A stretch of 64,000 bases of DNA from Poa pratensis (taxonomy: Eukaryota; Streptophyta; Magnoliopsida; Poales; Poaceae), in contig CAMZMU010000107.1 in assembly GCA_947311845.1 (NCBI GenBank), positions 41,173,172 through 41,237,171 of the forward strand. The letters are read 5' to 3'. The position numbers and the translations under genes were made by a program. Of this stretch, positions 11,996 to 23,343 are shown piece by piece (the stretch's first letter is position 1; every line of letters begins with the position of its first letter). The notes beneath the pieces are model-generated. The model was not told the DNA's origin, searched no databases, and saw only the letters and a program-made list of their open reading frames with translations.

Positions 11996-12733
11996 CTAGA
12001 TCGAAATCATCCCCATTTTCCCGGCTGCCTCTCCTTTCCGACGCGCCCGCCTCCACCCCGACGCCGCCGCCGCCGCCGAGCCACCATCCTTCCCCCCACC
12101 CGCCTCCTCCCCGACGCGGCCGCCTCCGCCAGCGCCGCCGACGCCTCGGACGCGCGTGGGCTTCCCCCGACCCCCAGCCCCAGCTTCCCCAGCCATCTCA
12201 TCACCGCAAACCCGCTGGTGCCGCCCGACACGGCTGTTCTGGTGGGCCGAGGAAGCAGCGGTGGTGGAGCGAGGAGGAGGTGCGGCGGAGGGCGCCGCCG
12301 CCGACACGGGAGGCGAGAGGGTAGGGTCGACGGACGCGATGCGGCGCATGTACAGCCTAACCAGACCGTGCGACCTGAGCGTGCTTTCGGCCAAGGCGCG
12401 GTGGATGGACTCGATGGTCGCCTCCTCGAGCACGAACGCGGCGGTCCTGGTGGTGCCACTGACCACGGCAGCCGCGAGTCTGTTGAGGCCTGCTTGCCTG
12501 CTCGCCGACGCTGGTCGTTCCCCTGTTCCAGCCCCCGCTCTCCAATCCTCATCGTTGTGCCTCCCCAATCCCCAATCAGCTTTGTCGGCCTCTTCTTCAG
12601 GTAGTCCATGCGGTTCTTGGACCAAATCCAAGCCCAGGGAGCTCAATCCCTCATCCCACACGGGAGAGTAGCCGAAACCAGCATGGGGCGGAGGGATCCG
12701 GTGGCGGCCGTTGTTTTCTAATTTGTGGTACAT
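11996..12733 (-). pseudogene. Amidase-like gene relic
   Basis: On the - strand an open frame of 245 codons contains AAFVLEEATIESIHRALAES, followed by GLVRLYMRRIASVDPTL. This resembles the start of the amidase-signature family (glutamyl-tRNA amidotransferase A-like and fatty-acid amide hydrolase-like plant proteins), which then reads a glycine/serine-rich catalytic core. That core is absent here: after DPTL the sequence becomes low-complexity Ala/Pro/Arg. No Ser-Ser-Lys catalytic region is seen. I read it as an exon-1 fragment; the long open frame partly reflects high GC. Confidence 0.45.
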
Positions 12734-12739
12734 GCTTAC

Positions 12740-13520
12740 AACTTATGAATTTAAATATTATTTAAGCTTGATGTTTCCTAGCTGTATTGCTTACATAAAG
12801 CTTTTTTTGTTGCCTTCTGATTCATGCCATTGTCTGATATCAACGTTAACGAGTTGAGTGTTAGCTAATTACAGTACACAAGCAGTTCGAGTATTTACAG
12901 ATGATATGGGATGATGCTGGATAATTAACGGTCGTACCTCTCAAATTTTCGATTTACCCTTTATATAGACAGCTGCAGACAAAAGGCATACATGTTTTCT
13001 AATGCAAGGATGGTAAACAGTTCCATGAATTTCTATTATTTACCCAATGTCCTGTAGGTGTTCTTCTAAAAGAAAAAGCGGCTACACATATTGTTCATTG
13101 TTATTGTAGCATACCTTCTGTCGACGAAACTATAGCTGACAAGATGTCAACCAAGGCATGAATTTGGTGGATGAATTTGTATTTTCTTCATGTCGTCCTA
13201 CTTATGATAAGATATTTCATATGCATGCAAACCTGCCTACTCATAATTTTTTATAGTGAATATATATATGCTTTTTACTATGTTTACCCGCCGGTTGAGT
13301 GCACTCAGCATGTTACCTTCTGGGTTTATTCATGGATTAATTGCAGTAGACCATTTGACTTGCTAATGTTTTCAGCCTGGTAAGCATGAGATAGCTCACC
13401 GTGGGTGTTAATATGATATTAGTACACTTCTGCTTCATAAGATTATATAGCATACCGTTTTTTTTAGAATGACGCATATTAGAGTGTGCTTGCATTTATA
13501 TAACTTCTCCTTTGGTTTCT
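12740..13520. other. AT-rich stretch, nothing recognised
   Basis: Resembles intronic or old intergenic sequence between the amidase-like relic and the ABCG exon. Short open frames only. Confidence 0.3.
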
Positions 13521-13524
13521 TTTG

Positions 13525-13692
13525 GATCCAGTTTTCTGCACTCTTATTGATGGTAATGCTGAAGAAATTTGCAAGCACAGGGTGCACGGTCATCTATACA
13601 ATATACCAAAGCAACATCGAAGTATTTGGACTTTTCGACCGGATTTGCTTGCTTTCAAATGGGAACACCTTCTTTTTTGGTGAAACACTGGG
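13525..13692 (+). pseudogene. Isolated ABCG (white-brown type) transporter exon
   Basis: A frame reads SALLLMVMLKKFASTGCTVI, then YTIYQSNIEVFGLFDRICLL and SNGNTFFFGETLG. It matches the stretch just after the ABC ATPase signature and H-loop of plant ABCG half-transporters (CTxxxTIHQPSxEVFxLFDxxxLLxxGxxxYFG). The exon is preceded by TTTTGGATCCAG, a plausible acceptor, and followed by GGTGAATAAG, a plausible donor. No neighbouring ABCG exons were recognised within several kb either way, so it is probably a gene fragment. Confidence 0.6.
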
Positions 13693-14293
13693 GTGAATAA
13701 GTTTTACTCTCTATTATTAATTCTTTAATTTATCACTTAAGTGAAACCATGCTATCCAGTTATGTGGACATATTTATCTTCCTGAATTTATTAGTTACAT
13801 ACAAGGGACATCTAAGCTAATTTAAGATAACAGGAGATGATGATTGAGTTGTATGAATTTTTCTTAATTTCACTGAATCTCTGCGTCGATATGACCTAAT
13901 AAGCTTGCACAAAGTAGCATTGACAGATTTGTCTATAGAAAACCTTATTTATTTCCCCACTATCAAATATCATTGCATCTTTAGTAATTCAGCGGGTATT
14001 CAGAGGATTCAAACTGCTAAGCCATTTTTACATGGAGATTTAAACTTCTAATTCCACCTGCAATTTCTTCAATGTAAGTAATTCAGCATGCTGTGTTTTT
14101 CTTGCAATACTCTGAATTTTACACCTAAACATGTCATGTTTTACAAATGTATTTTACCTGTCACATATACAATTAATGAATGTAATTCTGATGAAAAAAT
14201 ATTTTTAATGTTAAATATTCAACGCACTAGGTGTACCATGGCCGCTGATCTCCTAATTCTTAATTATATTCACTTGATGCTTTAGCATTTTAC

Positions 14294-14390
14294 TACTCCC
14301 TCCGATCCATAAAGATTGACATGACCTGTATAGGATTTTGTACAGATTTAGTATTGTTTCCACGACATTCTTTTTGGACCGGAGGTAGTA
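14294..14390. mobile_element. Stowaway-type MITE
   Basis: Terminal inverted repeats CTCCCTCCGATCC (from 14296) and GGACCGGAGGTAG (to 14388) bracket 93 bp, flanked by TA on both sides (14294-14295 and 14389-14390). This is the Tc1/mariner Stowaway structure. No coding capacity, as expected. Confidence 0.85.
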
Positions 14391-14399
14391 TTTTATCTA

Positions 14400-15110
14400 A
14401 TCGTCTTTGATGTTGGCATTTCATTTGAGATTTTTCTTGCTTTTGTAGACTGTCGCCTAAGTGTCTGCAAGATTCAGTTACTATGTAGAGGTTCCAGATT
14501 AAAGGTAGTTAATCTACTACTGTTGTCCTTTATATTTACTTCAAATGCACAAATAGTGTTCTGCTTAAATTATCGATCAGCTTGAGATTACTATTGACTA
14601 TTCCTAATGGTGCACCTCAAGAAACATTGCACCATTCTGCAACACCCTCTCTTCCTTCCACTCTTATTATTTCAGGCTAAAGCTCACGTTACCAACTATG
14701 AATCCTATATGATAGCTTTTGTGACGACAATGTGGCTGCCATAATGATCAAGCGACTGCTTCCATGATGTTGCTCTGGCCACTATGTTAATCAGATTAGC
14801 AGTAATTTATTACTTTTGAATTTTTGTAGATGAATCACATGCAACAACCTGATGACACTGTCTAGCCAACTATGTTTTTGTATAAACAGACAACCCGCCA
14901 ACTAATGTGGACCTTATGTAATTATGTACATAAATCTCCATATATATATTGCTTTCTTTCAACAACCACGGTTCAGCTAATATCACTACTGCATGTACTG
15001 CACAGATTAGAACCACAACCTACTTACAAAGTATGTTATCCACTAAATAAAAAAAAACATACAAAACATTAAATTTCTCACGAAGGGCGCGGCGTGCCGT
15101 CGCGCCGAAT
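14400..15110. other. AT-rich intergenic, nothing recognised
   Basis: No exon, element end or protein similarity seen. Confidence 0.3.
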
Positions 15111-15164
15111 TCAACTAGTATGTGATAAAGCTCCATCCAATTTGCATGACTAGACGCTGGGTGT

Positions 15165-15345
15165 CCACTGCATCTACGAGATGTTTTGCATCAGCCAGCA
15201 GGCAGGCTTGGTGTCCACTGCATCTGCATCGCTGGACGATTCTGTTCACGTGGATAAACAGGTAAAAGTTTGAGGACTGGTATACTACATCTGAACCTGA
15301 ATGTTCAGTGGCAGGCAGGCCACAAGACACCCAATAATCTACGGT
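15165..15345 (+). repeat. Degenerate fragment of the local repeat family
   Basis: CATCGCTGGACGATTCTGTTC, cut here as GCTGGACGATTCTGTTCACG (15231-15250), with AGGTAAAAGTTTGAGGA, matches the beta segment of the local repeat (compare 52499-52551). ATGTTCAGTGGCAGGCAGGC (15301-15320) matches 52028-52047. The order differs from the intact units, so the fragment is rearranged. Confidence 0.6.
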
Positions 15346-15765
15346 TTCGCTACAGCGTACATTTCTACATATGTCCTCTTGCTGTATACAATAACCATGA
15401 TCCATGCAAAGTTGGCGCATAACATGGCCGCGCTTGGATTACCGTTTAAGTTTCCTCTCTGTAAAATACTACAGGATCTATCGTTAATTTACGGAGCGAT
15501 CTAGGTCTGTAGAATAATACACCGGCCGATTCCGGCCCGATTACCCGCAGTCCAAGCGGGGGAATGAATTTGATGCCCTTTGCTGTCCTAACTGGCAATG
15601 TTTGTGAACTAATTGTAAGAATCTGTAACGGACCTTGATCACAGAACGCCCACAGCATGGAGACTGGAGACTGCAGTCTGGAGAGGGAATTGGGGTTCAG
15701 GTGCAGATTGATTAACTGGAGACTGAAGATACAGAGTCTAGTTCATAGTTTCAGTCTGAATCTCG

Positions 15766-15813
15766 CATGCTTTCTAGCTTTTTTTTTTTTTTTGAGAAAC
15801 ATGCTTTCTAGCT
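15766..15813 (-). mobile_element. Tail-only SINE insertion: 20 bp with 14-bp TSD
   Basis: CATGCTTTCTAGCT occurs at 15766-15779 and again at 15800-15813. Between them lies a 20-bp insert of 14 T followed by GAGAAA. On the - strand the insert reads TTTCTC plus A-run, exactly the 3' end of the SINE at 787-1084. It is therefore best read as an extremely 5'-truncated SINE copy with a normal target-site duplication. Confidence 0.85.
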
Positions 15814-15956
15814 ACTACCCGGTTCTTTGGCAGCTACACATATTACAGGCTAGTGGGCCTACATTTCGCAGCCCGGTTCGCCTGTGGGTTTTGCAGCCCA
15901 GTGCCAACGTGGTCGTGATAGAACCAGGACCAAGATAATGTCGCAAAAAGTAAAGC

Positions 15957-16160
15957 ACATATGTGCTGCTGATGCAAGTAGTATAGTGATAAGGTAAATA
16001 TGTACACGTGCACATTGCACATCTCAGACAAGCAATTAGTGGTTACTATCTACTTATCTTTGCATTGGCCTGCTAACGGTAGTCTTTTCTATTGGGTGAT
16101 GTCTGGATATGGATGTCGGTTCCTTGTTTGGAACATGCTATATTCCTTGACGAAAAGAGG
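15957..16160 (+). repeat. Degenerate beta segment of the local repeat
   Basis: ATGTGCTGCTGATGCA, TAGTGATAAGGTAAATATG, TACTATCTACTTATCTTTGC and the following GATGTCTGGATATGGATG line up in order with the beta segments at 47880-48170 and 52197-52450, with a deletion between. Confidence 0.65.
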
Positions 16161-16169
16161 TCTTCAAAC

Positions 16170-17325
16170 TTTTACATTGTTTTATCTCGAGCTTGTGTAG
16201 GTATGGTCTTCCAAGAATTCTATGCCACGCACATGATAGAACATTGCCACGCGATTAAACGAAGTAGAGCCCACAACCTCAGAGTGCTTTCATTCAACTT
16301 TAATGACACTTTGATTTGCACGACTCATGAAACCGATAAATAAGAAAAAAAATGTTAAAAATGTCTTATCCATTCATATCCTTCATTATTTGGTTCGCCT
16401 GATTGCATAATAGGAAAATCAAAAGATTAAGTCCTAGAGATTTGAATTGATGCAAAAATTTCTATTAAATAGTGCAAATAATTCAGCCATATGAATCAAA
16501 CAGCTAACATATGAAAAGTTCGCAAGGATTCCAATCCTAGTGAATTCTATACCAAATATATGAACTGAATTCTATAACAATTCTATAAAACCAATTATAT
16601 ATGAGTTTATAAACCAAAATGGCCCTTAGAGTTTGTCTTTGTTTTTTGTCGGTCATTTTTTATTTGGTTTCTTTTGTATAAAGTAGTGTCTTCAGTTAAA
16701 ATAAACATAGTTAGTACAAAAATAGGCTAGCATGTTACCAGAATAATATAAGGGTTTTGGATATTTGAATGTATGGGAAGTATACTCCAAATGATACTAA
16801 TCATACGATATTAAAAAGTAGAGATGGTAAGTTGTTTCATCTGAAACCCAAAACTATAAGATCTCCTATGCTTCTCGTTACTCTTTAACATATGCTCTTT
16901 TGTGAGTATTGTTACAGTATATGTGGATATCCCACATTGTTTCCATCAGTTCGGGATTTTTGGTTCTAATGGTTGGTGCATGAGACTTTTCATGGTATCA
17001 AGGCATAGGTCTCGGGTTCAAGTCTCGGTTTCCGAAATATGTGGTTCTCATGGCTGGTGCATAAAGCATGAAAAATATCATCCCTTTCACAATCTCCATG
17101 AGATTCCGAATTTCTTGATCCAATGCAAAGTCTGTGAAAAGAGGTGGCTTATTGGTTAGCCGTGAATATTAGATCCGTAAAATAGAAAATACATACTTTA
17201 GACGAATACAAGTTTGGAAAACCACAATATAAGAATATATATGAGGCAATAACTTGAGAAATATTGCAAATTCATTGGCTCACTATCTATAAAAATATCC
17301 TCCCATATCTAAATGAGGAGGTTCA
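16170..17325. other. AT-rich intergenic with a weak LTR primer-site relic
   Basis: Mostly unrecognised. Near 16992-17030 the phrase CATGGTATCAAGGCATAGG followed by TCTCGGGTTCAAGTCTCGG resembles the initiator-Met primer-binding context of a Copia or TRIM element. I see no flanking LTR pair, so it is only a possible remnant. Confidence 0.3.
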
Positions 17326-17329
17326 TATC

Positions 17330-18925
17330 TCCTAGTTGGAACGAATAGTCCTTGCTTGCATCAGTCCAAACCAAAAACTAAGGTGCTTCACATTACTATT
17401 TTTCTTGCAATTTCTATCACACAACTATTTTTTTCGTACAAGTTGCTGCTATATCTCATCTGCATTCCATATTGTAGAAAGCCACATGTTGAATGAGTCT
17501 CCGTTCTTTTGTTCTTGGCTAGGAATGTCCATTCTACAGTTTTGTATTTGCACATGTCGTTATTACCTTGTCAATAATTGAGAGACCAATAAAAATACAA
17601 ATATTTATGTACCCCAAGAAATATTGAAAAAGGAGAGCATAAACATGAGTGTTCTAAAGAATATACTATTAATTTGCTACCAATGTTAAAGTTTTTCTCT
17701 TTTTAACCACTTAATTCAACCTTCAACATTTTCGCTCAATTTACTTGCCAATGTATTAAGTTTATTTTCAATGTATTGACATTCAAGATATAGGAAAAAA
17801 AAATGTACCAAGTTTGTGTCGACACTATTTAGTGTATTAATTAGCCTTCCTGGTCCTTTGATCCTTTAAGAAAAACAATTTCATTTGTAGAAAATTTCTG
17901 AGGTCCAAAATTTACTCAAAGACACAAAATATGAGCTTAGGTTGTTGGTTTGTTTTAGATCATGTAGTTTAACAATGTAGGAGATGTCGCACTAATAGAA
18001 CTTTTACCCATAACCATTTACATAGTATCTTTGCACCTCGTAGGGATTTGGATGTTTGTTTTGGATTTTTATTGGGTCTCAACGAAAACACTGGAAAGAA
18101 TTCGCCTTATTCAGGATTTTTTTGTCAAATCATGGACGAAATGCAAGAACAGAATCCTTCTACATCTGGATTGCTTTTAGATTTTCTTCTATAATTCAGC
18201 CAAATTTTTATTTTGTGAAACAACGTTAACAAGCCCCATAGTTCAGTTTTTTGTGCTAAAATCTTCCAGTCGGGTCAAGACGAACTAGGCGAACCATCAA
18301 TTCAAATATGGGATTTATTGAAACTAAACTTGATATGTATAATGCATGGTTATAAAATGTTTTTTCCAAAACAAAATACAAGAGAAGTTTTTTAAAGTTT
18401 GTTAGCCTTGCGTAAAATTTTATTCACATATCCCTCTTTTTATCATGTTGAACATAATACACTATTAACCTAGGTATATTATTATGGTCATTTAATCCAT
18501 CTATTATATAGGTTTTTTGGCCGTAAAATATCCTATTTCATATTAAATTGAGTTGATGCCATTTTAAATATACTTAAGAAACACCATGCCCAAATGAAAT
18601 CCTAAAATGTTCCAAAACTATCTTTTAAGTATGCACATCATTGTGGCTCCAAGCTTTGCTAACCAGCATATATACACATATATTTTTCCATGCTTGAGAC
18701 GGTATTTACTTTTCAGCATGAAGGAACCAACTAGAATAACAGTGAGACACAATTATGTGCACCACACACGATCCAACGGTCATTGCACATGGATTTTCCA
18801 TGTCCCTAACATTAGATGCAGATATCGAATGTTGGAAATATGTTCATATGAACTTGCTGTTTAACAACTTCTTAATTGAAGTTGGGGGCTGTGCCCCTTA
18901 AGTCGGAAAAAAGAAATATGTTTAT
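17330..18925 (+). repeat. Local repeat, alpha segment copy A (left part)
   Basis: Collinear with 46180-47720: CAGTCCAAACCAAAAACTAA, GCCACATGTTGAATGAG, TTCTTGGCTAGGAATGTCCA, TTTGCACCTCGTAGGGATTT, CACCATGCCCAAATGAA and GAAGGAACCAACTAGAA all occur in the same order. The copy is interrupted after 18925 by a LINE and resumes at 20551. No conserved open frame is shared with the other copies. Confidence 0.8.
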
Positions 18926-19250
18926 ACAGTTTGTATTTTTTTAGTTTTAAAGCAGTCGATCCTGCGGTCCGATTAGATAGAAGAGAATGTTAATTACAGA
19001 ATTTTTCAAGCATCAGGATAAAGTAGGGACACAAAAGTCCCAGCTCTATCAGAGAAAAAACAAAAAGCTAGCCTCCGTGGTCTTGCAAATGGGCGAACAC
19101 CCTCTGCTGAATATCTTCCCACACAAGGTGGGCCACCATATTCGGTTGAAGCGCGGAGTTGCGGAAGGTCCACCTGTTCCTCTCTTTCCAAACCCCCACA
19201 TAATGTAGATGAAAGCGCCACTGGCTTTGCGTCTTTGCTCCTTTGGAATG

Positions 19251-20229
19251 CCCGCAAGGGGAGGCGGGCCCAGTTCAATTCAAGGGTATTCAGCTGAATA
19301 CCCAACTTTTTTGAGCAAAAACTAGGTATGTACAGTCTATTATACACACATATATAAAAAATACGGAACATAACCATATTCGGGCCAGACTAGAAGCACA
19401 TCTCCCTCTTCTATGAGGCCCAAATATCTGTTTGGCCGGATTAAGAACACAACATCCCAGGTCCCTGGATCCCTCATCCGCACGCACGCCTAGCGACAGA
19501 CAGAGATAACTTGTGCATCTGTTCAATCGCGTCCTTGTCCAGATTTACCTATCCCGAGTAAAGATAAAAAACTTCAAAAATTTGAATAATTGGTCTAGCT
19601 TACTTTTCAGCTGAACCCTACATTAATAATGTCAGTAAAGATGAAAAATTCGCAAAATTGAGAAGTCTAGCGCACCTCTATGATGCTTGTTAAAACTGAT
19701 AGGGTTTTGGTATGACATTGTTTACACAGTTCTGAAATTGGTGCTAGTACTCCCTGTTGCAACAGCTGGTGTCGAGGATGGATTTTCTACAACGAACTAT
19801 GTCAACAACAAATTAAGAAGCAAGATGGGCCTAAAGTTTTTGAATAATTGCTTGCATATATTCATTGAAAGGGATTTCTTCTTGGAAGTTAAGGATGAAG
19901 ACATTATCACTAGTTTTCAAGCCTTGAAGCATCAGAAAGTTATCCTGTAATTTGTACATTTTCCTACCATTTTGCTAGTTTTTGTCTCTATTTATGTTGA
20001 TGTTTTTCAAGCTATGATCCATTTCCACGATTTTGTATTCTAGAAAAAGGAATCTATGATTCAAAGATATTACGGTCAAGTTGTGTCATGTCTTATATAA
20101 GTTGTACAGTTAGAATTATATGATGGCATAATAAAAATTCATGGAAAAAAATAGGCTTTATACTATAAAAAAAGGCCTAAGATTTTGAATACACACTCTT
20201 CAAATCCTAGGCCCACCACTGCCCGCAAG
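19251..20229 (+). mobile_element. hAT-type element remnant inside the LINE, 8-bp TSD
   Basis: CCCGCAAG is duplicated at 19251-19258 and 20222-20229, and the LINE reading continues across the two sides. The insert's ends are imperfect inverted repeats (GGAGGCGGGCCCAG... left; CAGTGGTGGGCCTAGG on the - strand right). It carries the open frame 19687-19950 described separately. An 8-bp duplication with CAG/CTG-type ends is the hAT pattern. At about 960 bp it is a deletion derivative. Confidence 0.75.
19687..19950 (+). pseudogene. hAT transposase C-terminal dimerisation fragment
   Basis: The 87-codon frame includes VYTVLKLVLVLPVATAGVE, YVNNKLRSKMG, FLNNCLHIFIERDFF and VKDEDIITSFQALK. It matches the C-terminal dimerisation region of hAT transposases and of the domesticated TTF/ZMYM-type plant proteins (pattern LxLPVATAxVERxFSAM, KNKLRNxM, LNDCLVxxIE). 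The usual ERxFSAM is altered to EDGFSTT. The catalytic core upstream is missing, so this is a relic. Confidence 0.75.
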
Positions 20230-20550
20230 CATGACATTTCACCAACTGTCGATGTTGTGACCAAGAGAGGGTGGTGTGTTGCCAATTGCAACTATCCAGC
20301 CAAAGATCTTGGCCCTAACCTTAGTGGCGAAGCTGCACTGAAGAAGAAGATGCTGCACCGTCTTCGGGTGAATGTGACCTAACCTACACACTGGATCATG
20401 CGGCCATCCACGAATAGCCAAGTTGTCCACCGTCAAAATTTTCCCATGATTAGCCACCCAAGCAAAGTGGAGACATTTTTGCTCCGCGTGTGCTTGCCAA
20501 ATCTTTGCCGCCTGGAATGGCGCAATGGGTCCCGCAAATTGGCAGTTCGG

Positions 20551-20810
20551 TACAGTTTGTAGCCGTGTACACATTCATTCTTCTTGATTGTATCGCTGAA
20601 CGTTTGGCTGATGTTGCTACGGGCTAGTCGGTGGCCCGACGGAACGGAGCAGGAAGAAATAATCGTGTGGCCATGCATGATGAGAAAAAGTTCTTCCAAC
20701 TTGGTGGCGTGAAACGCATGTAAGCCACATTTGTCACGAAGCAGGAAGAAATAACTTTTAACCATTAATATTATATACAAAACCAATTAAGTCTCATGAA
20801 GAATCTCGTA
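20551..20810 (+). repeat. Local repeat copy A (right part, after the LINE)
   Basis: Resumes with GTAGCCGTGTACACATTCATT and CTTGATTGTATCGCTGAACG, cut here from the same run, then AGGAAGAAATAATCGTGTGG and CCATGCATGATGA, as at 47745-47850 and 56500-56620. The break point coincides with the LINE target-site duplication. Confidence 0.75.
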
Positions 20811-21075
20811 CGCGCACACACCAATTGGTTTACAAGGATTCGGTGATGGACACCGAAGGCTTTAAGTCAAATTGTGTTTTTATGAGCAATAGGTGAAATG
20901 ATGTTTGAGCCTCAAACAAGAGAGAAGCAGAAGCATTTGGTAATGACTCCAATTATTCCAACAAGCATTGCACGTTGCTGCAACCGGTTGGTAAGGAATC
21001 TGCTTCTCAGGATGAAGAGTACTCAACTACTGTACATTTTTCGAAAATTAAATATCTTGAACCATGGTAATCTAC

Positions 21076-21138
21076 TACTCTATCCATTCCGAATAATTGA
21101 CTGTGATTTTAATAAATTAATTCGGTACGGAGGGATTA
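21076..21138. mobile_element. Decayed short Stowaway-type MITE
   Basis: CTCTATCCATTCCG (from 21078) and CGGTACGGAGGGAT (to 21136) are imperfect inverted repeats with flanking TA. Only about 59 bp remain. Confidence 0.5.
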
Positions 21139-21339
21139 CGAGAATACCAAACCTCCCACGGCACCGCTAGCGGGAGCTCTTGTATATCGCTTGAAACAAG
21201 TTGAGTACAGAACTTGCCCGCTCGACCCTCTTGCACCGAAAGGCCGATAAAGACAAAACAAAAGGCCCATTTAAATTAAAACGTTGGGTTGCTTTTGTAT
21301 GCCTGCCTGCGTTTAGATTTCATCAATTTGGTGTAGTAT

Positions 21340-21960
21340 CTTGATTATTCTTTTTTTTTTAAAGTCTGGCCTCGCTCACGTTTCTACTAACATATACACA
21401 TGTCATATCTTCATTTGTAAGAATTTGAAAAATTAAAAATATTAATATATTTTTAAAAAATTTCATTTGTGTGAAAGAAGTACAACTGTTGAACAAAATA
21501 TCCATGATACATGGCTCAAAAATATGGTCATGGTTAAGAAACTTAATGTTAATATATTTTTTAAAAATGGATCAAGATAAAAAATAATTCTTCTATTTTT
21601 CATAAACTAAGAAGTACTCACCTAAAAAAATGGTTCACAATAAAATAAAATGTGCTAGCTTATAATTGAAATGGTTCACGATTAATTAAAAAAGTTCATT
21701 CATAATAAAATGTTACATTATTAATTTAAAAGTGTTCAGTATAATAAAAAATGTTTCACAATAAAAATAGCTCGTTCACGTAAAATCTTGTATTTCTACA
21801 AAAGAAAAATTAAAATTAAAATTAAAATATGTGAAAAATAAAAGAAAAGGAAAACATGAAAAATAATCAGAGAAAGAGAAAGAAAACATACAAGGGGAAC
21901 AGGAAACATGAATAAACAAAAGACAAACAAAGGAATCATCGATCTGAAGAAGTTGGGCCA
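21340..21960. repeat. AT-rich degenerate short repeats
   Basis: A phrase of the type GTTCACAATAAAA recurs with variation (about 21630, 21675, 21698, 21735, 21757). It merges into an A-rich, nearly T-free stretch (about 21795-21920). No coding content is credible; open frames on the - strand are the shadow of the A-rich run. Confidence 0.5.
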
Positions 21961-23343
21961 TCCCATACGTGAGATCCCTGGGAGCCCATCGGTGTACCGA
22001 CTCACCAAGAGCAATAATCAGTGATGGTGGTGCTCACGGGGGCACCAATAACTTGCGTCACGTACTCCCATTCACGCTTGGGCCTTGCCCCTTACAACAC
22101 TGCTAAAGTGGCGAATGCGTTTCTTTTTACGATTTTATTTGTGATTTGGCCGGTTTTCGGTTTCTACCCCGATTTTGTGGCCTTTCCTTCATTTCTTTGG
22201 TTTTTTCTCTCTTTTTTTTCTACTTACATTTGTTTTATTCGGTACGTCATGGGGTATAGCGACGGCGTAGATATATTCTTGTGTGCCATAAGTAAGCTTT
22301 CACCTATAAGCTATTTTGTACTCATTGATATAATAATTTTCAAACGAGGGCATACACATGGTCAAGTTTTCAGAAGTGAATTTGAACCTATTCCACGCAG
22401 GCTTGGGCAAGCGGGGGGTCGATTCATCCTCATGAGGTGTGCAAATTAGGTTTCGTTGATCATCTTGACCTAGTAGATGGGTGTGTTACGTTCTTATTCT
22501 CTCTTATGTTTCCTCGTGGTGTTTGTTACGTGACTCGTTCAGTTTCGGGGCTCGTGTTTTGGTCGGTTGTATGTTTTTTCTGGTACTCCAGCCTAACTGG
22601 GCTCTTTTCCCTTATTGAAAAATTATTATATGCAGTTCGTCTGTATGGTTCAAAAAAACGATGGCTTACACCCCAATTTCCTCGTTTGAGTTTTTTAAGG
22701 CTAAAAATCGAACTAACAAAGTAGGATCAAAATTAGAGACTTAGCTTCAATTATGTTGATTTGAGAAAGCCACTAGAGCCAGCATCTACTATTTTTTCTT
22801 TAAATACAAAACTTGACGAAAACTTCAAAAAAAAAGTCTAAAGTGCCCTATATCAACTTAATTAAATGGTTGGAGTAGTCATACCTACACGTGTAGATAA
22901 AAACACAATACAATACTTATATACTCACGTCACCTTCACCAACAGGAATCTCAAACGATTTGAATTCAAAATTAAACTACTTTTTTTTGTAGATGTTGTC
23001 AAGTGTAAGAATATGAGTTCTTTATAGATGTGAACAATGCTCAAATTCAGTTCAAACACGTAGCTCGGAGGCCCATGGGTTGACGACTTTCATTCTCGTA
23101 GGTAAAAATAGAGTTCTACGCAATGAAACGTTAAATTAGGAAGATAAAATTGTAATACATCATATATTGTAGGGAGAATAGATGTATAGCCATCTAAGAA
23201 ATTGCTCGTCCCAACATACATGGAAGGTTATAGGGGATAGAAGGATACCAAGAATGAGTATGAGAACAAAGTCGCACATGACAGTCCTAGGTTTTGTCTT
23301 AGGACAATTTGTGATACTGTTTGTTTGAAAGCAATTTACCGCA
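21961..23343. other. Intergenic, no gene seen
   Basis: Open frames at 22021-22449 and 22437-22724 on the + strand have no recognisable domain and are rich in Phe/Leu as expected from T-rich DNA. This interval lies 3' of the F-box gene on the - strand. Confidence 0.35.

Larger units (their letters stand above)
18925..20561 (-). mobile_element. LINE fragment inserted in repeat copy A, 11-bp TSD
   Basis: TACAGTTTGTA flanks the insert (18925-18935 and 20551-20561). The left edge continues as TTTTTTTAG, the reverse of a poly(A) tail, so the element lies on the - strand and is 5'-truncated at 20550. Its - strand coding remnant reads FAWVANHGKILTVDNLAIRG, then WPHDPVC and HLLLQC, the zinc-binding (zf-RVT) C terminus of plant L1-type ORF2. 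It resumes past the hAT insertion with WRFHLHYVGVWKERNRWTFR-like sequence and VAHLVWEDIQQRVFAHLQDH. It has no complete reverse transcriptase and cannot move on its own. Confidence 0.85.

Noticed and set aside
12007..12609. 200-codon - strand and 171-codon + strand frames overlapping the amidase relic
   Set aside because: Shadow frames of a GC-rich stretch; only one frame carries family residues.
16992..17030. tRNA gene (GGTCTCGGGTTCAAGTCTCGG looks like a T-arm)
   Set aside because: No acceptor stem or anticodon arm could be folded around it; it looks more like a retrotransposon primer-site context.
22021..22449. 142-codon Phe-rich frame as a membrane protein gene
   Set aside because: T-rich DNA gives hydrophobic frames by chance; no splice or domain support.
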